From: Alphaproteobacteria bacterium
GTDB taxonomy: Bacteria > Pseudomonadota > Alphaproteobacteria > TMED109
Assembly (NCBI GenBank): GCA_022825705.1
Contig: JAJDWH010000019.1
Coordinates: 1-58,901, forward strand
Direction: 5' to 3'
DNA length: 58,901 nt
Shown here: positions 35,141 through 43,957 of the stretch, piece by piece
How positions within the stretch are numbered: the first letter of the stretch is position 1
How the letters are laid out: every line of letters begins with the position of its first letter
Position numbers and translations under genes: made by a program
The notes under the pieces: model-generated
What the model saw: only the letters and a program-made list of their open reading frames with translations
The model's database searches: none
Told to the model about the DNA's origin: nothing

Positions 35141-36523
35141 ATGACCAAGAAGCTGCAGTGCATCTCCCCCGTTGATGGGACGGTGTACGCCGAGCGCCCA
35201 GCCCTCGCTGATGACGCGGCGCGGGCGATCGTGGCGCGCGCCCGGACAGCTCAACGGGCGTGGGCGGCGAGGCCCATGCAGGAACGCATCGATCTCGTCC
35301 TGGAGGGAGTTGCCCGCATCGGCGCCGAGAACGACGAGATCGTGACGGAACTCGCGTGGCAGATGGGACGCCCGGTCCGCTATGGCGGCGAATGGGGCGG
35401 ATTCAATGAGCGCGCGACCCACATGGCTTCCATCGCTGCGGCAGCGCTCAGGGACATCGAGGTGGAAGACAGTGCTCGGTTCCGCCGCACGATCCGCCGT
35501 GAGCCCCGAGGCCTCGTCCTGGTAGTGGCTCCGTGGAACTATCCCTACATGACCGCGATCAACACGGTGCTTCCGGCGCTGATCGCCGGCAACGCCGTGG
35601 TGCTCAAGCATGCCACGCAGACCCTCCTTGTCGGCGAGCGCCTGGCGAACGCGTTCCACGCGGCTGGCGTGCCGGCGGAGGTGTTCCAGAACCTGTTCCT
35701 GGCGCACGACACCACCCTGGCGCTGATAAGTGAACGGGCGTTCGATTTCGTGAATTTCACGGGCTCGGTGAAAGGCGGCCGGGCCATCGAGCAGGCCGCG
35801 GCCGGTACCTTTACCAGCCTCGGCCTCGAGCTTGGCGGCAAGGATCCAGGCTACGTGATGGAAGATGCCGACCTCGCTGCCGCCGTGAGCACGCTCATGG
35901 ACGGTGCCATGTACAACTCTGGCCAGTGCTGCTGCGGGATCGAGCGAATTTACGTCCACGCCGCCAACTATGACGCCTTCGTCGAAGGGGCGGTGGAATT
36001 TGCCGAGGCCTACCGGCTGGGAAGCCCGCTCGAAGAGGAGACCACACTCGGACCCATGGCCCACCGACGCTTCGCGAACGAGGCCCGCGCCCAGGTCGCC
36101 GAGGCAGTGCAGGCCGGCGCCACGGCGCATGTCCGCATCTTGTCGGAGGATGACGGCGGCGCCTATCTCTCGCCGCAGGTCCTGACCGAGGTGGACCACT
36201 CGATGCGGATCATGCGTGACGAGACCTTTGCGCCGGTGGTCGGCATCATGAAGGTGGAGAGCGATGACGAAGCGCTCGGGCTGATGAATGACAGCGATTT
36301 CGGCCTCACCGCCTCGCTGTGGACCACGGATGCCGAGCGCGCCGAGGCTCTCGGGCGCCGCGTCGAGACCGGGACGGTCTTCATGAATCGGGCCGACTAC
36401 CTCGATCCGGCGCTTTGCTGGACCGGCTGCAAGCTCACTGGCAAGGGTGGGGGACTGTCGGAAATCGGCTACCACAACCTGACCCGGCCGAAATCCTTCC
36501 ACTTGAAGAAGGCGTCCGGGTGA
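35141..36523 (+). CDS. NAD(P)-dependent aldehyde dehydrogenase
   Basis: A 460-residue aldehyde dehydrogenase. Cofactor and catalytic motifs are VVAPWNYPYMTAINTVLPAL with Asn133, LKHATQT, FTGSVKGGRAI, LELGGKDPGYV with Glu230 and YNSGQCCCGIERIYV, in which Cys264 fits the nucleophile position. It most resembles the succinate-semialdehyde-like branch and is slightly shorter than most. It ends overlapping an iron-containing alcohol dehydrogenase, so an alcohol to aldehyde to acid (or the reverse) route is probable. The substrate is unknown. An unusual run of three Cys surrounds the active site. Confidence 0.93.
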   Translation: MTKKLQCISPVDGTVYAERPALADDAARAIVARARTAQRAWAARPMQERIDLVLEGVARIGAENDEIVTELAWQMGRPVRYGGEWGGFNERATHMASIAAAALRDIEVEDSARFRRTIRREPRGLVLVVAPWNYPYMTAINTVLPALIAGNAVVLKHATQTLLVGERLANAFHAAGVPAEVFQNLFLAHDTTLALISERAFDFVNFTGSVKGGRAIEQAAAGTFTSLGLELGGKDPGYVMEDADLAAAVSTLMDGAMYNSGQCCCGIERIYVHAANYDAFVEGAVEFAEAYRLGSPLEEETTLGPMAHRRFANEARAQVAEAVQAGATAHVRILSEDDGGAYLSPQVLTEVDHSMRIMRDETFAPVVGIMKVESDDEALGLMNDSDFGLTASLWTTDAERAEALGRRVETGTVFMNRADYLDPALCWTGCKLTGKGGGLSEIGYHNLTRPKSFHLKKASG

Positions 36524-37665
36524 CGCTCACGGCGGACTGGTCGTACCCGACGACCATCCGGTTCGGCCCCGGACGAATTCAGGAACTGCCGAGCGCGTGT
36601 GGCGAAGCCAACATCCGCACCCCGCTGTTCGTCACGGACCGTGGACTGGCCACGCTGCCGCTGACGCGGGCCGCCCTCGACGTCCTGGATGCCGCCGGGC
36701 TGGGGCGCTCGATCTTCTCCGACGTCGATCCCAATCCGAGTGACCGGAACCTGCAGGCTGGCCTCGCGCGCTTTCGCGAAGGAGGGCATGACGGTGTCGT
36801 CGCGTTCGGCGGCGGTTCCGGCCTTGATCTCGGCAAGGCGGTTGCCTTCATGTCCGGCCAGTCCCGCCCGGTGTGGGACTTCGAGGACATCGGCGATTGG
36901 TGGCGGCGGGCGATCCCCGACGGCATTGCGCCCGTCGTGGCTGTTCCCACTACTGCCGGTACGGGATCCGAGGTAGGCCGGACCAGCGTCATTCTCAATG
37001 CCGAAACCCACGTGAAGAAGATCATTTTCCATCCTCGGGTGCTGCCGACGGTGGTGATCATCGATCCGGAACTAACCGTCGACCTGCCCAAGCCGATCAC
37101 CGCCGGTACCGGGATGGACGCCTTTGCGCACTGCCTCGAGGCGTACTGCTCACCGCACTACCACCCCATGGGTCAGGGCATCGCACTCGAGGGCATGCGT
37201 CTGGTGCACGAGAATCTGCTGCGCGCGTACGCTGACGGTACGGATCTCGTGGCCCGGGCGAACATGATGGCGGCAGCGACCATGGGGGCAGTCGCCTTTC
37301 AGAAAGGACTGGGCGCGATCCACGCACTCAGCCACCCGGTCGGCGCGGTGTACGATACCCACCATGGCACCACGAACGCATGCGTGATGCCATACGTCCT
37401 CGACTTCAATCGCTCGGCGGTCGAGGACCGACTGGCCATTGCTGCCGCCTATCTCGGGCTTCGCGGCGGCTACGCCGCGTTCTACGACCGGGTGATGGAA
37501 CTTCGCGAAGAGCTTGGCATTCCGAAGACGCTGACCGAGCTGGGGGTTTCTCGCCAGGGCCTGGATGAGCTCACGACAATGGCACTCGAAGATCCATCGG
37601 CCGGAGGCAACCCGGTGCCGATGATGGAGGCTAACACCCGGGCACTGTTCGAGGCCTGCATGTAG
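36520..37665 (+). CDS. Iron-containing alcohol dehydrogenase
   Basis: The 381-residue type III alcohol dehydrogenase uses NAD(P) and a divalent metal. It has VVAFGGGSGLDLGKAVAF (from about residue 93), VPTTAGTGSEVGRTSV, and the metal-binding segments AGTGMDAFAHCLEAY and IHALSHPVGAVYDTHHGTTN with their His residues. The GTG at 36520 overlaps the stop of the aldehyde dehydrogenase (GTGA), indicating coupled translation. The pair lies downstream of a TRAP operon but with a 435-base gap, so a shared pathway is only suggested. Confidence 0.93.
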   Translation: MTLTADWSYPTTIRFGPGRIQELPSACGEANIRTPLFVTDRGLATLPLTRAALDVLDAAGLGRSIFSDVDPNPSDRNLQAGLARFREGGHDGVVAFGGGSGLDLGKAVAFMSGQSRPVWDFEDIGDWWRRAIPDGIAPVVAVPTTAGTGSEVGRTSVILNAETHVKKIIFHPRVLPTVVIIDPELTVDLPKPITAGTGMDAFAHCLEAYCSPHYHPMGQGIALEGMRLVHENLLRAYADGTDLVARANMMAAATMGAVAFQKGLGAIHALSHPVGAVYDTHHGTTNACVMPYVLDFNRSAVEDRLAIAAAYLGLRGGYAAFYDRVMELREELGIPKTLTELGVSRQGLDELTTMALEDPSAGGNPVPMMEANTRALFEACM

Positions 37666-38089
37666 CTGCCCCACTAGGCATCCCGATCCGCGAGGGGTCC
37701 GCTTGCATCCCCCGGCTCGATGCGTGCGAACGGCTTCGCGATGACGCCGCATTCGTTGGAGAGACTGGGCACCGGAGGCGCGCTCTGGCGTGGCCGCCGC
37801 CGGCTAACGGCGGGCACACCCCTGTCGCGTGAAACGGGTCGCTGCGAAGCAAGAATCCGACCGCAAGCCCGGGACAGTTCCGCCCGGATGTTGTCAGCGC
37901 CGCGCAGGTTCCGGAGAGCGGACGCTTGTGTTGTTCTACTCGCCCCGATATGCGGGCTTCGATATGGACCCAACCCCGGCACAGCTGCGCTTTCGTTGCC
38001 GGGGTCCGCACGATGGTGGGAAGTGGCGAGGGCAGAACGTTGACCAGCGGCCCGGGGTCTGACCGGCGTTGTCGAGCTGGCGCCCGAGG
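37666..38089. other. Intergenic region, no gene seen
   Basis: A 424-base gap between the alcohol dehydrogenase and the end of a VapC toxin gene. Small open frames on both strands have no recognisable motifs. A GC-rich imperfect hairpin around 37790-37818 is the only visible structure. Confidence 0.45.
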
Positions 38090-38524
38090 CTATCGCAAGG
38101 GATCGACCACACTGAGAAACGGGAACCGACAAAAGGCGGTATCGCGCGTGCAGATCCGGCTTACGCCATTCTCGCGCATCAGGACCGCGGTGTGCAGGTC
38201 GTGGAACAGGTTCCCGCTCACGTCGGGCAATTCCCTCATGACCTGTGCCAATACCGCCCCATGGCGAGACGTCGCTACGAGCAGGTCAAATCCAGGAGTT
38301 TCGAGCAACGCCGAGAGAAAATTCCAGGACTGTGCCGGCTCCCACGGAGACGCGGACGCACGCGCATGGGTGGTGACCCGCAGAAACTCGTAGCAGATGC
38401 TCCAGGTGAGGTACGCCGGCGATGGATCGGTGCGGGCCTGCAGGACACGCTGACGACATGGGTCGTGATACGGCGAATCCTCATCGACTGCGTAGATCAG
38501 GACATTGGTGTCAAAGACCAGCAC
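38090..38524 (-). CDS. VapC-type PIN-domain toxin
   Basis: The intact 144-residue PIN RNase starts MLVFDTNVLIYAVDEDSPYH with Asp5, continues with ICYEFLRV (second acid), FHDLHTAVLMRENGV (third) and ICTRDTAFCRFPFLSVVDPL (fourth region). PIN toxins cut specific RNAs when the antitoxin is lost. The GTG start follows the antitoxin stop (TGA-GTG) without a gap. The C-terminal FP-F-L-S-V-V-D-P-L matches the ending of the broken toxin at 861-1297, so both belong to one subfamily. Confidence 0.92.
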   Translation of the reverse strand: MLVFDTNVLIYAVDEDSPYHDPCRQRVLQARTDPSPAYLTWSICYEFLRVTTHARASASPWEPAQSWNFLSALLETPGFDLLVATSRHGAVLAQVMRELPDVSGNLFHDLHTAVLMRENGVSRICTRDTAFCRFPFLSVVDPLR

Positions 38525-38764
38525 TCACCCCTCGTCGAGAAGCCGGTAGAGCTCTTCGCGGTTAGCGATGTCAACCCTGAGCCCCCCGCTTCTCCAGGTC
38601 GGCAACGGTGGCAGGGTGTCCGGGCCTCCCGAGTCTGATCCGGAGTGCGCGAGAATCCGCCTGAGCCCCGCTTCCACCAGGGACGACATGGTGGTTCCCC
38701 GCCGGGCCGCCTCTTCTCGCAGCTGCCGCATGACGGTCTCGTCAATATTCAGTGTTGTCTTCAT
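38525..38764 (-). CDS. VapB-type antitoxin
   Basis: A 79-residue antitoxin beginning MKTTLNIDETVMRQLREEAA, a ribbon-helix-helix DNA-binding fold, then TTMSSLVEAGLRRIL and a C-terminal toxin-binding tail (LRVDIANREELYRLLDEG). The ATG at 38764 is favoured over an upstream one (38812) because the fold starts there, and the promoter at 38772-38800 would start transcription at about this position. The toxin follows directly. Confidence 0.9.
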   Translation of the reverse strand: MKTTLNIDETVMRQLREEAARRGTTMSSLVEAGLRRILAHSGSDSGGPDTLPPLPTWRSGGLRVDIANREELYRLLDEG

Positions 38765-38800
38765 ATGGAAAACCATATGTTCCATATTCCAATATGTCAA
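38762..38800 (-). promoter_or_regulatory. VapBC promoter and overlapping operator
   Basis: On the minus strand a perfect -35 TTGACA (38800-38795) is followed after 17 bases by a -10-like TATGGT (38777-38772). The start of transcription would fall at about the antitoxin ATG (38764), implying a leaderless mRNA. A perfect inverted repeat, CATATGG-N4-CCATATG (38762-38779), covers the -10 and start codon and is the likely site of autorepression by VapB. Confidence 0.8.
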
Positions 38801-39204
38801 CGGATTCGCCACAGCGGCGTGCGGTCTCTTGCAGGAGGCGCGAGCCCCGGCAGGGACCGTACGTGCGTTGTACGGCGTACCTTTGCGGCACTGCAGCGCG
38901 GGCGGTCACCTGCCTGGCGTGGAGCAACCAGGAGAGCTCGATGATGGTCCGGGTAGGGTTCGCGGACATGGTTGTGGGGTTGGACCAGAGGGTCCGTGGG
39001 TTGCGGTTCGGTGGTGCCGGCTGCCGGTCGCAGGCGGCGCCGGTTCGAGGTGATGACCTTCCTGACGGTGACGCCGGCGATCACGAGCGTGCGGCTGGAC
39101 GCGCTGGTATGGAACACCGGCGCGATCGGTACCTGGGTGCCGAACCTTAAGCGCCTCGCGGCTTTAGCACGGCGTGGACTCGGACTGGAAGTACGGTGAT
39201 CGGG
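38801..39204. other. Intergenic region, no gene identified
   Basis: A 404-base gap between the antitoxin promoter and the end of xoxJ. A plus-strand peptide near 39051-39199 (TFLTVTPAITSVRLDALVWN) looks protein-like, but I could not assign it, and it has no good start. It may be a remnant. Confidence 0.4.
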
Positions 39205-40092
39205 CTAAAGCAGGCGCCCCTCCGCGTCCACTAGGGGGACTGCGTGTTCCCGCAGGATGGCCTCAATGGAGTCGGCATTGGCGTCCAGCAACGCCTGAAG
39301 CTGCGCCTTCCAGTCCTGTTCGCCGAAGCGTACCCCTATCGAAATGCCGAAGTGCATCTGCAGGCCCGCTTGTGATTCCACGGGAATGACCCGGATCGGT
39401 ACGTCGGGGTTGCTTCGAAGAAAGTGTCCGGCGATGGGGCCCCACATGAACGTGAGGTCGATGTTGCCGGCAAGCAGATCCTCCTGCTCAAGCTGTCCGG
39501 GTCGCACATTGGGGTCGCCATGCTGAGATGCGTAGGCTTTGGTAAGCCGGCTAAGCATGCCGTGCTCGGCCAGCCACAGCGTCCCCGGGTTGCGCTCCGC
39601 CAGACCAAACCTGAGGGAGTTCCGTTGCGAAGCGTCCAGCTTCTGCAGATCCGAGGCCGACCAGACGGAATCAAGCCCACGCCCCTCCACGAAAACGAGC
39701 GCGTAAGTGGAGTGGTAGTAGGGATCAGTCGTGATCGCGAGTTCAAACCCGTCCGGCAGGCCCATCACGACGTCGCACCGGTAGACACCGTCATCGCCTC
39801 TGGCACGAAGCGTGTTCCGGATGAATCCCATTCGCTGCGGAAACCAGGTGTATTCCACCGGCAGGCCGAGTTGCTCGGCCAACAGCGATGCGATGTGATT
39901 TTCGAAACCCTCCTGACGGTCATTTGACCAAGGCAGGTAGTTGGCGTCGGCGCAGACCTTGAAGGCAGTTCGCTCGGCGCCGCCTGCCGTGATCGGGAGG
40001 GCGCATGCTCCTGCGATCACGAGCGCAAACGCCAACGATCGGGCCGCCCCGGGAAAGCGAGGGCGGCCATCAGGCCAGGGGAGCAACGTCAT
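39205..40092 (-). CDS. xoxJ: XoxJ-like periplasmic binding protein of a quinoprotein dehydrogenase
   Basis: A 295-residue protein with a signal peptide (hydrophobic about 20-36) and a solute-binding-protein fold of the type linked to quinoprotein dehydrogenases (MxaJ/XoxJ). Landmarks are KVCADANYLPWSNDRQEGFE, VEYTWFPQRMGFIRNTL, CDVVMGLPDGFELAITTDPY and DLTFMWGPIAGHFLR. XoxJ of methylotrophs is thought to interact with XoxF and help activate it rather than transport a solute. The start overlaps the stop of xoxG by four bases, so the two are coupled. Confidence 0.9.
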   Translation of the reverse strand: MTLLPWPDGRPRFPGAARSLAFALVIAGACALPITAGGAERTAFKVCADANYLPWSNDRQEGFENHIASLLAEQLGLPVEYTWFPQRMGFIRNTLRARGDDGVYRCDVVMGLPDGFELAITTDPYYHSTYALVFVEGRGLDSVWSASDLQKLDASQRNSLRFGLAERNPGTLWLAEHGMLSRLTKAYASQHGDPNVRPGQLEQEDLLAGNIDLTFMWGPIAGHFLRSNPDVPIRVIPVESQAGLQMHFGISIGVRFGEQDWKAQLQALLDANADSIEAILREHAVPLVDAEGRLL

Positions 40093-40541
40093 CGATCGTA
40101 TCGCTTCAGCTTCCCGGGCGGGAGCACCCCGTCGGCCCGTGCTAGGAGATAAGCGTAGAGCTGATCGATGTAATTCATGACGTTGGGGTTGGTTCCCCAG
40201 CCCGGCATCACCCCGATCTGCCCTTCGTAGCCGTTCACGACAACTTCCATGAAGCGATCGAGGCCGATTTCGCGGAGCTTCCGGATGAGACTTGGGCCGA
40301 TGGTGCTTCCATCACCGGTCAGACCATGACAAACTTGGCATTGGCTGAACGCCCGGTAACCGCGGGTCAGCCAGAGATCGATCTGGCAGGTACTCCGGTC
40401 ACCCTCTGTTTCGCACTGGATATGGCCTTCATAGGGCGGGGGGTCCTCGGCTGCCGCCGCGCCCGCGGAGGTCAAGGTCACGCCGCCGATTGCGATGCCG
40501 GCCACCAGGCCGACCACGTTGACCCGAAAATACTGAAGCAA
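40089..40541 (-). CDS. xoxG: XoxG-like cytochrome c
   Basis: The 150-residue periplasmic c-type cytochrome has one haem-binding CQVCH (Cys68, Cys71, His72) within RAFSQCQVCHGLTGDGSTIG, and a probable axial Met in IGVMPGWG. XoxG accepts electrons from XoxF. I use the TTG at 40541, which has a CGGAG eight bases upstream and gives a normal signal peptide (VGLVAGIAIGGVTLTSAGA). A longer frame reaches back to 40652 but crosses the xoxF terminator. Gene order xoxF-xoxG-xoxJ is the usual one. Confidence 0.88.
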   Translation of the reverse strand: MLQYFRVNVVGLVAGIAIGGVTLTSAGAAAAEDPPPYEGHIQCETEGDRSTCQIDLWLTRGYRAFSQCQVCHGLTGDGSTIGPSLIRKLREIGLDRFMEVVVNGYEGQIGVMPGWGTNPNVMNYIDQLYAYLLARADGVLPPGKLKRYDR

Positions 40542-40627
40542 TGTGCTGGCTCCGTGTGATGTGTGGACGCTCAGGGTTCGTGACTGCGACTGTCGTATAC
40601 CCTGCCGAATCCCGCGTTCAAAGAAAA

Positions 40628-40657
40628 ACCGGTTGCGGCATGGGAGCCGCAACCGGT
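40628..40657 (-). terminator. Intrinsic terminator after xoxF
   Basis: A perfect 12-bp stem (ACCGGTTGCGGC with its complement) and a six-base loop is followed on the minus strand by a T-rich run (TTTTTCTTT). It lies between the xoxF stop (40713) and xoxG, so it should reduce transcription of xoxGJ relative to xoxF. Confidence 0.9.
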
Positions 40658-40712
40658 CAAGTGGACTAGTGACCGGCGGTCGCGCCGCCCGTCATCCTGT
40701 CGCGTGTCGGTC

Positions 40713-42521
40713 CTACGGGAGCGCGAACACGGTCAGCACGCCACCAAGCTGGGTGTGCTGGTTGAGGCCTCTGTACGCCCCGACAGCGCCAAGACCGTCG
40801 GTGTCGCCCTCAAGGCCCGCTGCCATGCCGATGCCGGCCCAGCCGCCCACGCCCGACAGGACGCCGACGTACTGCTTGCCTTCAAAGGTCCAGGTGTTCA
40901 CGTTGCCGATGATGCCAGACGGAGTCTTGAAGCTGTACAGCTCAGCACCGGAGTTGGCGTCGACTGCCTTCAGACGGCCGTCGAGAGTCCCGTAGAAGAC
41001 GATGTCACCGGCAGTCGCCAGGGCACCGCTCCAGACGGAGAACTGTTCCGGTACGGACCAGACGATCTCGCCCTTGGCGGCATCCCACGCGATGAAGTTG
41101 CCGAGGTTGTCGGTCCCGTCGCCGGTTACTCGGCCAGCGGGGAACATGCTCAGCGTGGCACCGACGTACGGCTGCCCGGACACGTACTCGACCCGGAACG
41201 GCTCGTAGTCCATGCAGACGTGGTTCGTCGGCACGTAGAAGAGGCCGGTACGCGGCGAGAACGCCGCCGGCTGCTGGTCTTTCGATCCCAGCGCTGCGGG
41301 GCAGATGTTCTGGGTGTTGACGTCTTCACCCTGTTGGTCGGTGCTGTATTCCGCCACGACCTGCGGGCGACCGGTTTCCATGTCGACGTGCGTGGCCCAG
41401 TTGGTGGCCGGGTCGTACTTTTCGGCGACCAGCAGTTCACCCGTGGCACGGTCGAGCGTGTAGCCGAAACCGTTACGATCGAAGTGCACGATCACCTTGC
41501 GCATGGTTCCATCGATCTCGATGTCGGCGAGGATGCCCTCGTTAACACCGTCGTAGTCCCACTCGTCGTGCGGGGTCATCTGGTAGACCCACCGGGCCAT
41601 GCCGGTGTCAGCGTCACGGGCGAAGATGGTCATGGACCACTTGTTGTCGCCCGGACGGACCACCGGGTTCCAGGTGCTCGGGTTGCCGGTGCCGTAGTAG
41701 ATCAGGTTCAGGTCAGCGTCGTACGTGAACCAGCCCCACGTGGTCCCGCCGCCGATCTTCCACTGGTCACCCTCCCAGGAGTCCAGACTGGAATTCGGGC
41801 CGACCGGTTCTAGCATATGCGTGGTCTTTTCGGGATCGATGAGCATTTCATCGTCCGGACCCGTGCTGTAGCCCTTCCATACCAGGCTGCCGTCGTTGAT
41901 GTCGTATGCAGCAAGGAAGCCGCGGACACCGAACTCACCGCCACTGATTCCCGTGTACACCTTGTCGTTGACAACGATGGGGGCGTTCGTGTTGGTGGAG
42001 CCGGCAGATGGGTCTCCGTTCACAACGCTCCAGAGCACCTCGCCGGAGTTTGCATCAAGCGCGACCAGCGTGGTGTCCGCCTGCTGCAGGAAGATCTTGC
42101 CCTCGGCGTAGGCCAGGCCACGGTAGACCGTGTCACAGCACATCACCGGAATGACAGATGGATCCTGCACGGGGACGTACGACCAGTTGATCGTCTGGTC
42201 GGCGAGGTTGATGGAAAACACCTTGTTCGGGAACGGGGTGTGCACGTACATCGTGCCGCCGATCACCAGCGGACCGCCTTCGTGCCCGCGGAGGACCCCT
42301 GTGGAGAAGGTCCAGGCGACTTGGAGATTGCCGACGTTTCCAGCGTTGATTTCCGAGAGCGGGCTATACCGGGCACCGTCATAAGTACGGCCCCACATAG
42401 CCCAGTTGTTGACGTCGCTGCTAAGCGCTTTGACGTCGTCGTTTGCCGACACTGAGATCGGCACAGCGACAAGCACTCCCATCGCGACAGCGGCGACGAG
42501 AGACAGAATTCTGGTAGTCAT
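40713..42521 (-). CDS. xoxF: Lanthanide-dependent PQQ methanol/alcohol dehydrogenase XoxF
   Basis: XoxF oxidises methanol or other alcohols in the periplasm with PQQ. The 602-residue protein starts at the ATG after GAGGATC, with a signal peptide cleaved near VSA-ND (about residue 26). Eight-bladed propeller repeats of the W-motif type follow. The adjacent Cys128-Cys129 pair over PQQ is in [12 protein letters not shown], Glu196 is in GGEFGVRG and Asn280 in [11 protein letters not shown]. The catalytic segment [13 protein letters not shown] has Asp322 and the extra Asp324, the hallmark of lanthanide-dependent enzymes; calcium MxaF has Ala there. No PQQ synthesis genes are in the window. Confidence 0.96.
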   Translation of the reverse strand: MTTRILSLVAAVAMGVLVAVPISVSANDDVKALSSDVNNWAMWGRTYDGARYSPLSEINAGNVGNLQVAWTFSTGVLRGHEGGPLVIGGTMYVHTPFPNKVFSINLADQTINWSYVPVQDPSVIPVMCCDTVYRGLAYAEGKIFLQQADTTLVALDANSGEVLWSVVNGDPSAGSTNTNAPIVVNDKVYTGISGGEFGVRGFLAAYDINDGSLVWKGYSTGPDDEMLIDPEKTTHMLEPVGPNSSLDSWEGDQWKIGGGTTWGWFTYDADLNLIYYGTGNPSTWNPVVRPGDNKWSMTIFARDADTGMARWVYQMTPHDEWDYDGVNEGILADIEIDGTMRKVIVHFDRNGFGYTLDRATGELLVAEKYDPATNWATHVDMETGRPQVVAEYSTDQQGEDVNTQNICPAALGSKDQQPAAFSPRTGLFYVPTNHVCMDYEPFRVEYVSGQPYVGATLSMFPAGRVTGDGTDNLGNFIAWDAAKGEIVWSVPEQFSVWSGALATAGDIVFYGTLDGRLKAVDANSGAELYSFKTPSGIIGNVNTWTFEGKQYVGVLSGVGGWAGIGMAAGLEGDTDGLGAVGAYRGLNQHTQLGGVLTVFALP

Positions 42522-42919
42522 GATCCTCATCCGTTGCATGGAATTCGGTGATGCCGCACTCCCCTGAACCGACCAGTTTCCCGACCGCCCCATGTTAATG
42601 GAGTGCACCCGTCACACCGACCACAAGAGACCCGCGGGGCGCACATGAGCGGGTGCGGATGGCCAGCCCCTAGATTAAAGCACCAAATTGAACGCATTGC
42701 ATGTATGACTTGCGTTTTCCGCGACAGGGTTCGCAGCTGGCGAGCCTCTCGACCATCATCCGTCCGGCGTTTGTGAGCGGGCGAGCCGAGGCGGGGTCTG
42801 ACGGGCACTCCTGCGCAGCGAGATGCGCGGTGACCACGAGAGCGGCAACAGGACCCGCGCCAAGCTGAAGCGGGGCGCCGCACCGGGCTCTTGGCCCAGT
42901 CAGTTTTTCAGGCGTTGTC
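42522..42919. other. xoxF upstream region
   Basis: A 398-base gap containing the xoxF promoter (minus strand). The most AT-rich part is about 42671-42720, with a -10-like TTTAAT on the minus strand and no good -35, so an activated promoter is possible. No coding region is recognised. The small protein gene at 42920-43300 lies upstream on the same strand. Confidence 0.5.
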
Positions 42920-43300
42920 TTAGCCGGACTCTCCGTCCGGGTTCGTTCTTTTCCGCGTTATAAAACAAGCCGCTTCAGCCTCCTGGCGAAGCGTTTCAAA
43001 TTGCGCGATGCGGGATCTCGCCTCGGGTGCCGCGTCGCGGAAGATGCCGCCCCGCTCGCCTGGGGTGGAATACAGGAAGCTCAGGGTTTCGGCAGTCGTG
43101 TAGTCTTCATAGGAGATCTGCGACGCGATCTGGTCGATCATGCAGACGCAAGGGTAAAGCGTGTCGTAACTCTGACCGCCCTCCAGCCCCATGCAGGCGA
43201 GGACGAATTCGACGCGGGCCTGCGTGGGAAAGTCGTTGGCCAACGCGCGTCCCGGGCCGAGCGCGGCGAACACTGCAAGTGCCAGCAGGACCTTTTTCAT
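42920..43300 (-). CDS. Small secreted Cys-rich protein next to xoxF
   Basis: A 126-residue protein with a clear signal peptide (MKKVLLALAVFAALGPGRALA, less its final residue) and a mature part with CMGLEGG, LYPCVCMIDQIASQISYEDY, TPGERGGIFRD and a late Cys, four Cys in total. No known enzyme motif is present. By position and secretion it belongs to the quinoprotein locus; homologues appear to accompany PQQ dehydrogenases, but I know of no tested function. The start at 43300 begins the signal peptide. It is divergent, by 34 bases, from the DUF2380 gene. Confidence 0.8.
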   Translation of the reverse strand: MKKVLLALAVFAALGPGRALANDFPTQARVEFVLACMGLEGGQSYDTLYPCVCMIDQIASQISYEDYTTAETLSFLYSTPGERGGIFRDAAPEARSRIAQFETLRQEAEAACFITRKRTNPDGESG

Positions 43301-43334
43301 GAATCGAGCCACCCGGCCGACAGGAGGATTCAGC

Positions 43335-43937
43335 ATGATAACCAATGGCGGCGCAGGGGCGAGCAAAGTCAAGGCTGCCGGGCGGCTGACGATCGTGGCT
43401 GGACATGCCTGCCATCGCTGGCTGGTCGCGCTTGCCGTGACCGCGGCCGTGGCGGTTCCCGCGTGCGCGCAGGCCGGGGGACCACCCATCCGCGTGGCGG
43501 TGCTCGACGTGGAACTCCTGAAGGCCGATTACCTGCCGGATGCGCACACGATCACAGAAGAAGAACGGCACCGCCTCGACCTGGTGGCCGAGCTGATCCG
43601 CACGCGCCTCCGTGCGGAGGGTTACGACGTCGTGCCCGCTGCCGCCACGCGAGTGGCAATCCGGGAAGCCAAGCCATTGCAGCGCTTGCACGCCTGCAAC
43701 GGCTGCGAGCGTGGCATCGCGCGCCGCCTCTCGGCGGACTGGGTGCTGGTGGGATGGGTTCAGTTTGTCAGCAACCTCATTCTCAACCTCAATGTCGTGG
43801 CGATCGACGTCGAGACGGGAAGTTCCGTTGCGCATGCGTTTGTCGACCTGCGGGGCAACACCGAACGGACCTGGCGGCATGCCACGACCTACATGCTCGA
43901 TCACATTCTCGTGGACCGGCTCGCCGCGCGCCGGTGA
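43335..43937 (+). CDS. DUF2380 exported protein
   Basis: From an ATG with an AGGAGG site upstream, a 200-residue protein with a hydrophobic N-terminal segment (about 27-50) and a DUF2380 domain: IRVAVLDVELLKADYLPD, ELIRTRLRAEGYDVVPA, a paired Cys in HACNGCERGIARRL, WVLVGWVQFVSNLILNLNVV and the DVETG repeat start. The fold resembles that of CsgG/TolB-like periplasmic assembly proteins, although that is inference. DUF2380 proteins often sit in quinoprotein alcohol oxidation loci. Its chemical role is unknown. Confidence 0.85.
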   Translation: MITNGGAGASKVKAAGRLTIVAGHACHRWLVALAVTAAVAVPACAQAGGPPIRVAVLDVELLKADYLPDAHTITEEERHRLDLVAELIRTRLRAEGYDVVPAAATRVAIREAKPLQRLHACNGCERGIARRLSADWVLVGWVQFVSNLILNLNVVAIDVETGSSVAHAFVDLRGNTERTWRHATTYMLDHILVDRLAARR

Positions 43938-43957
43938 CGGGACGGCAGCGCGTCCGC

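Noticed and set aside
35096..36502. 468-codon open frame antisense to the aldehyde dehydrogenase
   Set aside because: It is a third-position GC shadow of a gene with full catalytic motifs, shows no family motif of its own and has low-complexity composition.
39051..39199. Plus-strand peptide with TFLTVTPAITSVRLDALVWN
   Set aside because: No family recognised, no ribosome binding site, and it could be chance in GC-rich DNA.
40704..41813. 369-codon open frame antisense to xoxF
   Set aside because: Shadow of xoxF on the other strand; Val/Gly/Arg-rich with no signal, domain or ribosome binding site.
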